Shown here: piece after piece, positions 1 through 10,387 of the stretch
How the letters are laid out: each line of letters starts with the position of its first letter
Position numbering within the stretch: the first letter of the stretch is position 1
Source: Bacteroidales bacterium
GTDB taxonomy: Bacteria; Bacteroidota; Bacteroidia; Bacteroidales; F082
Direction: 5' to 3'
DNA length: 49,211 nt
Assembly: GCA_017645245.1 (NCBI GenBank)
Contig: JAGCPG010000037.1
Location: 1 to 49,211 of the forward strand
Translations under genes and position numbers: made by a program
The notes under the pieces: generated by a model
What the model saw: only the letters and a program-made list of their open reading frames with translations
Databases searched by the model: none
What the model was told of the DNA's origin: nothing

Positions 1-1
1 A

Positions 2-196
2 TTACAATTCAATTCCAGCTTGTTTAACAATCGCCATAAACGTACCTTTCTTCAAATCCTTTCCGTTATGATAGGGAACCACGATCGTTTTATTATTAAT
101 CGGGTTATAATAAACCTTGTGGGAGCCTTTAGCTCTTTTGAACACAAAGCCCGCAAGTTCAAGCAGCCGAATAAGATAGTCAGGACTCAAATTCAT
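2..196 (-). CDS. hicA: HicA-family toxin (mRNA interferase), 64 aa
   Basis: This small basic protein has the layout of the YcfA/HicA family: an N-terminal helix (NLSPDYLIRLLELAGF), then GSHKVYYNP with the conserved catalytic-type histidine at residue 26, and a lysine-rich end GKDLKKGTFMAIVKQAGIEL. HicA toxins are double-stranded-RNA-binding-fold ribonucleases that cleave mRNA and stop translation until bound by HicB. The reading frame is complete; its stop lies at bases 2-4. Its start overlaps the last four bases of hicB (ATGA-type overlap), so the pair is translationally coupled, with the antitoxin made first. The family assignment is from recognisable motifs; toxicity is inferred. Confidence 0.88.
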   Translation of the reverse strand: MNLSPDYLIRLLELAGFVFKRAKGSHKVYYNPINNKTIVVPYHNGKDLKKGTFMAIVKQAGIEL

Positions 197-420
197 ACGG
201 CAGCGAGATTTAAGGAGTATTCCAACACATTGCTATCGTCCGGGATGAATTCACCACGGTCTTCGAGCTCCTCAATATATAGCTCAATAGCTTCCTTGGC
301 CATAGAAATAGCCTCATCCACATTCTCGCCGTATGTAATACAGCCTGGCAACGAAGGAACGAACACCGTATAGCCGCCTTCTTCCTCTTTCCTCAAGTTA
401 ATCTTATAAGTACGATTCAT
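193..420 (-). CDS. hicB: HicB-family antitoxin, 75 aa
   Basis: The sequence matches the short HicB/UPF0150 type: basic N-terminus, then EEEGGYTVFVPSLPGCITYG, then a helical stretch EAISMAKEAIELYIEELEDRG. This is the partial RNase-H-like fold that binds and neutralises HicA. It is the promoter-proximal gene of the hicB-hicA operon. No separate C-terminal DNA-binding domain (HTH or ribbon-helix-helix) is evident: the protein ends after a short tail (NVLEYSLNLAAV). Autoregulation through HicB itself is therefore not obvious. A divergent promoter region is shared with valS. Confidence 0.88.
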   Translation of the reverse strand: MNRTYKINLRKEEEGGYTVFVPSLPGCITYGENVDEAISMAKEAIELYIEELEDRGEFIPDDSNVLEYSLNLAAV

Positions 421-434
421 AACATTAGTTTTTG

Positions 435-442
435 CAAAAATA
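435..442 (-). promoter_or_regulatory. Predicted -7 promoter box of hicBA
   Basis: On the minus strand this reads TATTTTTG, a full match to the Bacteroidota consensus TAnnTTTG. It lies 14 bases upstream of the hicB ATG. It faces away from the valS box at 476-483, so the two promoters are divergent within about 50 bases. Confidence 0.6.
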
Positions 443-475
443 CATTTTTTTAATCAATTAACCATTAGAATTCCC

Positions 476-483
476 TATTTTTG
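476..483 (+). promoter_or_regulatory. Predicted -7 promoter box of valS
   Basis: TATTTTTG matches TAnnTTTG exactly and sits 18 bases before the valS ATG, predicting a leader of roughly 15 bases without a Shine-Dalgarno sequence. Confidence 0.6.
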
Positions 484-501
484 CCGTTCATTTTTTAGAC
501 T

Positions 502-3180
<2,679 letters not shown>

Positions 3181-3200
3181 GAGACCTGCTTCGACAACCA

Positions 3201-3233
3201 AAATCGCCTCTCAACCAACTTGGGAGGCGATTT
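3201..3233 (+). terminator. Hairpin downstream of valS
   Basis: A perfect 10-bp stem (AAATCGCCTC / GAGGCGATTT) with a 13-base loop begins 20 bases after the valS stop. The T-run is short, so it is a probable rather than certain intrinsic terminator. Confidence 0.55.
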
Positions 3234-3314
3234 AAAATGAGAATTCATCTCGATTATTTGTTGTTATCAAAAAAAAGCCCTTGTAAGCAGCCAAAACATC
3301 TTCCACCGAATAGA

Positions 3315-4421
3315 TTATCGTCCCTCCTTCTTCCACGAGATTTTCTTTTCAAAAGAACCATCTTCGAAGATCTCAAAATCAATGGTGGTATAACCACCGG
3401 AATCTTCGTATCTGATCCTAGCCTTTCCGACAAACAAAACCGAAGGAGCCGATTGGTCCACCAAGGTGCCTATGCCTGTGGCATAACAATAGGACAGCAA
3501 TATTTTTGCGGATTTATTACCCTTTAAAGTAGATCTGATCAGACATTTGATGGCCTCTTGATTTTGTTGGCCCTCGTTGCCAGTGAACAATAATTTAAAT
3601 CCTTGTTGATACAAGGCACTAGCCTCCGTTTTAATGTCTTTTTCATCAAGAGGTTGCAACAGATAGGTTTTATCGGTAATAGGCTCCTTTGTTTGGGTAA
3701 GCACAATCAAACCAACACCTGTATAATATTCACCAAATCGAAAATAATTATAGCCGTTCAGAACGGCTCGATTCACCCATCTATAGTATTTGTCCCTATC
3801 ACGAGCTACGAGTGAACCTTCCTTAAAAAGATAACCATAGTGGTATTGAGCCTCAGGCATGCCATAATAAGCGGATCTTCTAATCCAGTATAATGCCTTG
3901 GCCCCGTCATCATCACTCTCTTGGTTGTCAAGATAGAGATTCCCCAGCATATACATAGCCTCCCTGACTCCTTGATTGGCGGCCTTTTCAAGCCAATACT
4001 TTGCCTTCTCTATGTCGGTTTTAACTCCTATGCCTTCCAAAGACAGACATCCCAATGCCATTTCAGCTTTGGAGCAACCTTGATTAGCTGATTTTTGCAA
4101 ATACATTATAGCTTTTTCAAGGTCTTTAGACGTACCTTCCCCTCTTAAATAGCAAAGGGAAAGATTATACTGTCCAAGGGAATAGTCATTATCAGCCGCT
4201 TTCTCAAACCATTCAAAAGCTTTCTCGTAGTTTTGCCCAACTGCAATACCATAGTAATAACACTTACCTATCTCGTTCTGAGCCAATCTGTCACCATCGT
4301 TGGCTCGTCGCTCGATTTCCTCAAATACCTGATAATACTCAGATGAAAAGGTGCAAGCGGTTGTCACTACCAAAAGCAGCGACAACCGCAACGTCAATCC
4401 TATGAGACGACCATGAAACAT
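3315..4421 (-). CDS. Sel1-repeat lipoprotein, 368 aa
   Basis: The protein starts with a hydrophobic signal segment ending TTAC (Cys23), a slightly non-canonical lipobox, so it is probably a lipoprotein. Residues about 30-220 hold a run of Sel1-like repeats, with the typical spacing of A-x-x-x-L-G and G-x-G elements, for example AEMALGCLSLEGIGV and AQYHYGYLFKEGS. A further repeat-like unit lies near residue 310 (SAKILLSYCYATGIG). Such helical solenoids usually act as protein-protein scaffolds. The last 50 residues form a beta-rich tail (TTIDFEIFEDGSFEKKISW). It is the last gene of the minus-strand operon that starts at 7022, with only 6 bases between it and the SlyD-like gene. The partner is unknown. 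Confidence 0.85.
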   Translation of the reverse strand: MFHGRLIGLTLRLSLLLVVTTACTFSSEYYQVFEEIERRANDGDRLAQNEIGKCYYYGIAVGQNYEKAFEWFEKAADNDYSLGQYNLSLCYLRGEGTSKDLEKAIMYLQKSANQGCSKAEMALGCLSLEGIGVKTDIEKAKYWLEKAANQGVREAMYMLGNLYLDNQESDDDGAKALYWIRRSAYYGMPEAQYHYGYLFKEGSLVARDRDKYYRWVNRAVLNGYNYFRFGEYYTGVGLIVLTQTKEPITDKTYLLQPLDEKDIKTEASALYQQGFKLLFTGNEGQQNQEAIKCLIRSTLKGNKSAKILLSYCYATGIGTLVDQSAPSVLFVGKARIRYEDSGGYTTIDFEIFEDGSFEKKISWKKEGR

Positions 4422-4427
4422 GGCGCA

Positions 4428-4937
4428 TTAATGGCATCCCGAGCAGCCCTCGCAGTTGCCACCACAGCTGTCGTTGAAGTCCTCGTCAGTGGACTCACGG
4501 ACGTCAAGGATCTCGCCTGAGAAGCAGAGGTGAACGCCAGCCAAGTCGTGGTTAAAGTCCATCTTCACGTGCTTGTCGCCAATCTCACGAACGATACCCA
4601 TGATCGGACGACCGTCGGCGGTCTGCATCATCAGCTGGGCACCTTCCTTCACCATCTCATGAAGGACGTCGTTCTGCATGAACATCGACTTGTCGAGATC
4701 CATCACGTAGTTCTCATCACGAACACCATAGCCCTCTTCGGGAGTCAGGTAGAAGCAATAATGGTCACCCGGCTCCTTGCCCATGAGGTTTTCCTCGAAC
4801 TTGGGCAACACCTGCTGCATGCCGCAGATGAAGGTGAAGGGGTTCTCTTTGGTGGCCTCCTGGATGACACGGCCGTTTTCGTCTTTCTCGCGCAAGACGT
4901 AAGTCATTGTCACGACGGTTTGATCTTGAATTTTCAT
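4428..4937 (-). CDS. SlyD-like FKBP-type peptidyl-prolyl isomerase, 169 aa
   Basis: Two-domain FKBP of the SlyD kind: an FKBP half (TYVLREKDENGRVIQEA; GMQQVLPKFEENLMG; EGYGVRDE), an inserted chaperone flap from about 70 to 120, then the return strand NHDLAGVHLCFSGEILDVRE. The family catalyses cis-trans isomerisation at proline and acts as a chaperone. The C-terminus is cysteine-rich (four Cys plus a final His within CGGNCEGCSGCH), a likely metal-binding tail like the His/Cys tail of SlyD. No signal peptide, so cytoplasmic. It is in the operon between the VWA-like membrane protein (12-base gap) and the Sel1 lipoprotein (6-base gap). Confidence 0.92.
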   Translation of the reverse strand: MKIQDQTVVTMTYVLREKDENGRVIQEATKENPFTFICGMQQVLPKFEENLMGKEPGDHYCFYLTPEEGYGVRDENYVMDLDKSMFMQNDVLHEMVKEGAQLMMQTADGRPIMGIVREIGDKHVKMDFNHDLAGVHLCFSGEILDVRESTDEDFNDSCGGNCEGCSGCH

Positions 4938-4949
4938 AGTTCTAAATAT

Positions 4950-7022
4950 TTAATATGTTCCAAACATTTTTCGCAATATCCATTCGATAGCAGCCAAGCC
5001 GACCAGCACGATGAAAATCCACTTGGAATGGATCAAATCCTCAAAACGGACGTCATGGTGCTCCACAGAGGTGATGCGGGCATCGGCTTTCAAATCCTGA
5101 AGCAATTGCGGCAGCTGATCCACCGTGTAACATCTGCCATTGCTGGCCGCCGAGAGTCCTCTCATGCGGTCGATATCGGCCGTCAGCTGCTGGGCTTCGA
5201 TGCCCATGGAGACCACTGCAAACGTCCCTGAAATCGACACCGACTGCCCCGACCGAGTGGTCTCAGCACGGTAAGTATAGATGCCTTCCGGTAAGATGCC
5301 TGCGTTGAGCTCGTAGTCGTGCTCCCGCTTCGAAAACAGGTACTCGTAGGTCTCTCCCGTCTTCTTGTTGACGATGGTGATGCTCAAGTCGGACTCGGTC
5401 ATCAACTCGTTGCTGGGATTGCGGATTTCCGCCGTCATCAACACAGGTTCGTTGCTATAGTATTCTTCCTTGCAGAACACTGCCGAGCCGTCGTCGCGAC
5501 TCAGGAGCAAGTAGCTCAAAGTCTTTGAAAACAGCTCATCGAAAACCAGGCTGTTATGGTCTTGGTAATAGTTGTAGAGTCGCCAGCGCCAAACGTTGAC
5601 GCCAAACAGGAACGCCATCTTACGATCACCCTTGACAAACGTCATCAGCGGCAGTCCCGATTTGTTGCCGAGCACCTCCTGCATCAGCAGGTCGTCGTGC
5701 GTCAGCTGTAGGTTGATCTCCAGATGCGGCAAGGCCAAAGGCGGATACTTCCCCACCTTTTCGCGCAACTTGTCACTCAGTGAGAACATCCCAAACGACG
5801 TGTTGACAAAGCCTTTTACGTCCAGCATGGCGTTGGTCATGCCACGACGTACCTCAACGGCTTTTTGTAACTTGTTCAAAGCCTCCACGTCGGTGGAATT
5901 GCCCACGACTACCAGCATCGGGAGCTTCTTGTTCTTCTCCAACTGTGCCAGCAAAGCTTCCAAATCGGTATGTTGTGAAGGTGCCTGATGCAACAGCAAC
6001 AACTGGTATTTCGACAGTTCAGGAATCTCCTCGTGGCCGAACACAAAATCCATCTCACAGTCGTCGTTGAGCACACTCTTGACGGCACCCAAGTCGGGAT
6101 GAGGGGCTTCGGCAAGACACATGATTTTATACTTTTCATCCCGAACCTCCACAAAGATGCGTTTCAGGTTGTTCAGCTGCTGGGCTTCATCCTTCAAACC
6201 TTGAATCTTGATTTCGATCTGTTTCACACCTTTTCGGTCCGCCTCCAACATGAAATCCAATTCTTTGGAATAACGGTTTGAGCTGATTTCCAGTTCCTTA
6301 GTGGCAATCGTCAATCCATCCTCAGATAGCGTCAACGTGGCTTTCTGCCCTGAGCAATCGCGGGCACCCACCACCACGCGGACGGGGAAGGTGGAACCTA
6401 ACGATACCTTCTTATTATAATGCACGTCCTTCATGAACAAGTCGGGATAGGACAAGGTGTCGCCCAACACCACTGTATGGATGGGGAACGGATACTTCTC
6501 CACCAGCAGCGAAGGCTCGAAGCCACGGTTGTAGACACCGTCGGAAAAGAGCAGCACCGCGCCCACATTCCTTTTATAAAAACGGCGATCCACTGTTTGG
6601 AGTAAGGACGAAATATCGGTCAACTGATCCGAAAAATCAAGCTCTTCGAAATCCCTGACCTCCTGTCCAAAAAGGTATTCATCCACCTGAAAGTCAAGTT
6701 TCAAAGCCTGCCTGAAATCCTCAAATTGTTTGGGATATTCCGACTTGAAAAACGCCGAATCCTTCGACAGCCCAATGGATGCCGAGTTATCGTGGGCGAG
6801 CACAACGGTTGGCTGCTCCACCACGCTGACACGCTGCCGGATGTAGGGATTGAACAGCAACAGGGTCACCAAGCCGCCGATCAAAGTGCGCAAAATGAAA
6901 AGGGCGATGGTCAGGGGTTTGCCGTAATGTTGTTTGCGGTTGTGGAAGTAGAGCACCATGGCGAGAGCTACGCCCACCGCCAAAGCTACCAAAAACATCC
7001 AAACAGGGATTCCTATTTTCAA
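4950..7022 (-). CDS. Membrane protein with VWA-like domain, 690 aa
   Basis: Two N-terminal membrane helices (about 7-26 and 38-62) anchor the protein, and a third lies at the C-terminus (IFIVLVGLAAIEWIL). After the second helix comes a VWA-like fold whose MIDAS-type strand reads LAHDNSASI and whose later strand reads VLLFSDGVYNRG. From about 300 a Rossmann-like segment (KIMCLAEAPHPDLGAV; YQLLLLHQAP) resembles the glutamine-amidotransferase-like domain common in Bacteroidota VWA proteins. The exact role is unknown; such proteins often sit beside MoxR/BatA systems, but none is seen here. First gene of a three-gene operon with its own promoter at 7052-7059. Confidence 0.75.
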   Translation of the reverse strand: MKIGIPVWMFLVALAVGVALAMVLYFHNRKQHYGKPLTIALFILRTLIGGLVTLLLFNPYIRQRVSVVEQPTVVLAHDNSASIGLSKDSAFFKSEYPKQFEDFRQALKLDFQVDEYLFGQEVRDFEELDFSDQLTDISSLLQTVDRRFYKRNVGAVLLFSDGVYNRGFEPSLLVEKYPFPIHTVVLGDTLSYPDLFMKDVHYNKKVSLGSTFPVRVVVGARDCSGQKATLTLSEDGLTIATKELEISSNRYSKELDFMLEADRKGVKQIEIKIQGLKDEAQQLNNLKRIFVEVRDEKYKIMCLAEAPHPDLGAVKSVLNDDCEMDFVFGHEEIPELSKYQLLLLHQAPSQHTDLEALLAQLEKNKKLPMLVVVGNSTDVEALNKLQKAVEVRRGMTNAMLDVKGFVNTSFGMFSLSDKLREKVGKYPPLALPHLEINLQLTHDDLLMQEVLGNKSGLPLMTFVKGDRKMAFLFGVNVWRWRLYNYYQDHNSLVFDELFSKTLSYLLLSRDDGSAVFCKEEYYSNEPVLMTAEIRNPSNELMTESDLSITIVNKKTGETYEYLFSKREHDYELNAGILPEGIYTYRAETTRSGQSVSISGTFAVVSMGIEAQQLTADIDRMRGLSAASNGRCYTVDQLPQLLQDLKADARITSVEHHDVRFEDLIHSKWIFIVLVGLAAIEWILRKMFGTY

Positions 7023-7051
7023 ACCGAAACGATTCTAATTATATTTAGGTG

Positions 7052-7059
7052 CAAAAGTA
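7052..7059 (-). promoter_or_regulatory. Predicted -7 box for the 7022-3315 operon
   Basis: Reads TACTTTTG on the minus strand, a full TAnnTTTG match, 29 bases before the ATG at 7022. It is back to back with the plus-strand box at 7071-7078, only 11 bases away. Confidence 0.55.
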
Positions 7060-7070
7060 CAAAAAAATAG

Positions 7071-7078
7071 TAAATTTG
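7071..7078 (+). promoter_or_regulatory. Predicted -7 box for the glycosyltransferase operon
   Basis: TAAATTTG matches TAnnTTTG. The ATG at 7090 is only 11 bases further; the alternative ATG at 7102 would give a more usual leader of about 20 bases. Confidence 0.55.
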
Positions 7079-7089
7079 CACTTTAAATC

Positions 7090-7845
7090 ATGGTTTCAAT
7101 GAATAAGATCTCGGCCGTCATCATCACTTTGAACGAAGAACGCAACATTGGGCGTTGTCTTCGTTCGCTAATGCACGTTGCCGACGAGGTGGTGGTGGTT
7201 GATTCCTTTTCCAACGACGCCACTCCAGCGATCTGTGCTGAATACCATGTGAATTTCGTCAGCCATCCTTGGGAAGGCTATGTAGCCACCAAAAACTACG
7301 CCAACAATTTGGCATCCAACAACTTGATTCTTTCCATTGACGCTGATGAAGCCTTATCGCCAGAACTCGCCGAATCCATTCTCAAACTTAAGGAACAGGA
7401 TGTGGAAGGCAAGGCCTTCTCGATGAATCGGCTCATGAACTATTGCGGACGATGGATCCATCATGGCGGGTGGTATCCTGACACTAAAGTGCGCCTCTTC
7501 GACCGTCGCAAAGTGCAGTGGACTGGCCAAAAGGTGCACGAGACCTTGGACATTCCAAAGGGAACCCAGACCGTTCATCTTGAAGGCGATTTGCTCCATT
7601 ATTCATTTTATACCCCCGAGGAACACCGCCTGCAGATGGAAAAGTTCGCCACTTTGTCCGCTGAGGAGATGGTGGAAAAGGGGAAACGGCCCAGTCGTTT
7701 CTCCGCCTTCCTTCACACAGGTTGGAAATTTCTTCGCGACTACCTTTTCAAAGGAGGTTTCCTGGATGGTAGCATGGGCTGGACTATCAGCAAGAACAAC
7801 GCTTACGGGGTTTGGTATAAATATTTAAAAGCCAGAGAATTATGA
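7090..7845 (+). CDS. Family 2 glycosyltransferase, WaaE/KdtX-like, 251 aa
   Basis: GT-A fold glycosyltransferase of family 2. The N-terminus shows the nucleotide-sugar-binding strand (SAVIITLNEERNIGRCLRSL), then VVVDSFSNDATPAI and the DxD-type metal site SIDADEAL near residue 88. The middle HHGGWYPDTKVRLFDRRKVQW is characteristic of the WaaE/KdtX-type lipopolysaccharide-core glucosyltransferases, so transfer of a hexose to cell-surface glycan is likely. The true start may be Met5 (base 7102), which gives MNKISAVIIT directly. The stop overlaps the next gene by four bases. First gene of a five-gene operon. Confidence 0.9.
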   Translation: MVSMNKISAVIITLNEERNIGRCLRSLMHVADEVVVVDSFSNDATPAICAEYHVNFVSHPWEGYVATKNYANNLASNNLILSIDADEALSPELAESILKLKEQDVEGKAFSMNRLMNYCGRWIHHGGWYPDTKVRLFDRRKVQWTGQKVHETLDIPKGTQTVHLEGDLLHYSFYTPEEHRLQMEKFATLSAEEMVEKGKRPSRFSAFLHTGWKFLRDYLFKGGFLDGSMGWTISKNNAYGVWYKYLKAREL

Positions 7846-8693
7846 ATCCATCGTTTTCCATACTAATCCCTACTTGGAACAATTTGCCCTACCTCAAGTT
7901 GTGCGTGGAAAGCCTACGCAAACACTCCGACACGCAGCACCAGATCATCATAATGGTGAACGAAGGAGCCGACGGCACCTTGGAATGGGTGACCGCCCAA
8001 CCCGATTTGGAGTATGTGTCATCGCCTGAAAACATCGGCATCTGTTACGGACTGAACCTTTGCAGGCCTTTGGTCAAACACGGCTATATATTGTACGCCA
8101 ACGACGACATGTACTTCCTGCCCCATTGGGACACGAGTTTGAGCAAAGCCATCGGGCAAGCGACGACGAATGAATTCATGCTCTCCGCCACGATGGTTGA
8201 ACCACGAGGCGACAACCCATGTTGCGTGATTGCCGATTTCGGTGACAGTCTTCAGAGCTTCCGCGAGGAAGACCTTCTGAAGGCCGCCGGCAACCTAGTC
8301 CGTGAGGACTGGTCGGGCAGCACCTGGCCACCGGTGCTGCTGCCCTTGCCCCTTTGGGACAAGGTCGGCGGCCTAAGCATTGAGTTCAGCCCGGGCATGT
8401 ACTCCGACCCCGACCTCTCCCGCAAACTTTGGGAATGTGGTGTCAGACACTTCCAGGGCGTGGGTGATAGCCTCGTATACCATTTCGGCTGCAAATCCAC
8501 AGGACGTGTCAAAAAAAACAAAGGAAGACACACCTTCCTCATGAAATGGGGCCTATCGGCCAACGAATTTATGTCTGACTACCTCCACGTCGGAGCTCCT
8601 TTCATGGCCCAACTGCCCGAAGTTCGCTCCTCGGGATGGAAACGCTTCATCGACAAACTTAAGTTGATCAACACCATTATCACGGGAAAATGA
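7842..8693 (+). CDS. Family 2 glycosyltransferase, 283 aa
   Basis: A second GT-A enzyme. It has the family-2 opening FSILIPTWNNLPYLKLCVES, the substrate loop SPENIGICYGLN, and a metal-binding DxD-like NDDM at about residue 87-90 (ILYANDDMYF). The C-terminal half has an acceptor-side region GMYSDPDLSRKLWECG. Acceptor and sugar cannot be read from sequence. It overlaps its neighbours by ATGA on both sides, so the three glycosyltransferases are probably made in step for one glycan. Confidence 0.9.
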   Translation: MNPSFSILIPTWNNLPYLKLCVESLRKHSDTQHQIIIMVNEGADGTLEWVTAQPDLEYVSSPENIGICYGLNLCRPLVKHGYILYANDDMYFLPHWDTSLSKAIGQATTNEFMLSATMVEPRGDNPCCVIADFGDSLQSFREEDLLKAAGNLVREDWSGSTWPPVLLPLPLWDKVGGLSIEFSPGMYSDPDLSRKLWECGVRHFQGVGDSLVYHFGCKSTGRVKKNKGRHTFLMKWGLSANEFMSDYLHVGAPFMAQLPEVRSSGWKRFIDKLKLINTIITGK

Positions 8694-9811
8694 AGATAGG
8701 ATTCGATGCAAAACGGGCTTTCAACAACCGCCGCGGCTTGGGCAACTACAGTCGCGAGACGCTTCGTATACTGACCTCATTGGCTCCTGAAAACCAGTAT
8801 TTTCTCTTCACCCCCTGCATCGACCCAAGCATCGGGTTCAACTGTCCCAACAACGCTTTCGTCAAAGAGCCGAAAAACGGGAACGGCAAGTTGGCACAAG
8901 CCTGCTGGAGAACCTTCAGCATAGCCAAGGAAGCCGAAAAGCTAGGACTTGACCTCTATCACGGATTAAGCCACGAGCTGCCTTCAGGCATCGAAAAGAC
9001 TGAGATCCGAACTGTAGTCACCATGCACGACCTGCTTTTCGTCAAACATCCCGAACTATTCCCCGCCTTCGATCGAATGATGTACCGCAAAAAATACCTT
9101 CGCAGCTGCCACATCGCTGACCGCATCATTGCCGTCAGCGAGCTGACCAAACGCGACTTGCTGGAGCTGACCGACATTGATGCCGGCAAGGTGGAAGTGG
9201 TGTATCAAGGATGCCGACCCGAATTCAAGGTGAAAGCCTCCGACGAACAAAAGCGGAACCTCAAAGAAAAATACCGGCTTCCCGATCAGTTTTTGCTGAA
9301 TGTGGGCGCTATCGAGCCGAGAAAGAACCAGCTGCTTATCTTGAAAGCCTTGCAATCGGGGCACATCGACATGCCGTTGGTCATCGCGGGACAAAGCACC
9401 GATTATCTGGGAGAACTACGATCCTTCATCGCACAAAACCAACTTCAACAACAGGTCACCCTGTTGCCCGACTTCCCGTCAAGCGAGCTACCGATCCTCT
9501 TCCAAAGCGCCTTGATCTTTGTTTTCCCTTCCATTTATGAGGGTTTCGGCATCCCCGTCATCGAAGCCTTAACGAGTGGGATTCCCGTCATTGCCGCCAC
9601 CGGAAGCTGTCTTGAGGAAAGCGGAGGCCAAAGCAGCGTCTATGTCTCTCCAAACGACGAAAACGAACTGGCCGAGCATCTCCAACAGCTGCTCAACAAC
9701 GAAGTCCAACGCAACCTGATGATCCAAAACGGTCTCGATTACGCCAAGCGCTTCTCTGACGAAGCCATCTGCCAACAAATTTTCCGAATTTACAACGACC
9801 TAATGCCATGA
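8690..9811 (+). CDS. Family 4 glycosyltransferase, 373 aa
   Basis: GT-B fold, family 4, retaining. The N-terminal Rossmann domain starts MKIGFDAKRAFNNRRGLGNYSRE. The domain linker FLLNVGAIEPRKNQ and the C-terminal donor-binding motif SIYEGFGIPVIEALTSG, with the conserved E-x7-E pair, are all present. Typical length. It probably adds mannose, glucose or a related sugar to a lipid- or glycan-linked acceptor. It shares four-base overlaps with the genes before and after. Confidence 0.93.
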   Translation: MKIGFDAKRAFNNRRGLGNYSRETLRILTSLAPENQYFLFTPCIDPSIGFNCPNNAFVKEPKNGNGKLAQACWRTFSIAKEAEKLGLDLYHGLSHELPSGIEKTEIRTVVTMHDLLFVKHPELFPAFDRMMYRKKYLRSCHIADRIIAVSELTKRDLLELTDIDAGKVEVVYQGCRPEFKVKASDEQKRNLKEKYRLPDQFLLNVGAIEPRKNQLLILKALQSGHIDMPLVIAGQSTDYLGELRSFIAQNQLQQQVTLLPDFPSSELPILFQSALIFVFPSIYEGFGIPVIEALTSGIPVIAATGSCLEESGGQSSVYVSPNDENELAEHLQQLLNNEVQRNLMIQNGLDYAKRFSDEAICQQIFRIYNDLMP

Positions 9812-10377
9812 TATCCTTTGAAGAAGAAGTGCAACGCACCGTTACGTTCCTGAAAGCAGGAAAGACCATCCTTTACCCCACCGACACCATCTGGGGCGTA
9901 GGCTGCGATGCCACCAACAGCAAGGCCTGTGACAAGGTCTACGCCGCCAAGAAGAGACCCACCAACAAGAGCCTTATCATTTTGGTCGACAACGCCGACC
10001 GCCTCGCCGATTATGTCGTCAACGTGCCCGCCATCGCCTACGACCTAATCAAGGCTGCCAAAAGACCACTGAGCATCATCTATGCCGAAAGCAAGAACCT
10101 GGCAAGGAATGTCTCAGCCGACAAATCCGTCTGTATCCGTGTAGTGAAACATGACTTCTGCCAAGAGGTCATCCGCCAGCTTGGCAAGCCCATCACCTCC
10201 ACCTCGGCCAACCTCTCGGGACAGCCTTCCGCCGTGACATACAGCGACATCACCGAGGAGATGAAACAGAGCGTCGACTATACCGTGCAACTCTATCACG
10301 ATGTGCTAGCCCGACCGAAAAGTTCCACCATCATCCGCCTTTTTGAAGACAACACTTTTGAAATAGTTAGAAATTAG
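9808..10377 (+). CDS. Sua5/YciO/YrdC-type L-threonylcarbamoyladenylate synthase, 189 aa
   Basis: Makes threonylcarbamoyl-AMP from Thr, bicarbonate and ATP for the t6A37 modification of ANN-decoding tRNAs. Visible signature: KAGKTILYPTDTIWGVGCDA, then KVYAAKKRPTNKSLIIL and the nucleotide-binding GKPITSTSANLSGQPS. The length is that of the short TsaC type, without the extra Sua5 domain. It overlaps the glycosyltransferase gene by four bases and precedes the S41 protease by 10 bases, a housekeeping gene in a glycan operon. Confidence 0.93.
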   Translation: MISFEEEVQRTVTFLKAGKTILYPTDTIWGVGCDATNSKACDKVYAAKKRPTNKSLIILVDNADRLADYVVNVPAIAYDLIKAAKRPLSIIYAESKNLARNVSADKSVCIRVVKHDFCQEVIRQLGKPITSTSANLSGQPSAVTYSDITEEMKQSVDYTVQLYHDVLARPKSSTIIRLFEDNTFEIVRN

Positions 10378-10387
10378 AAATATAATC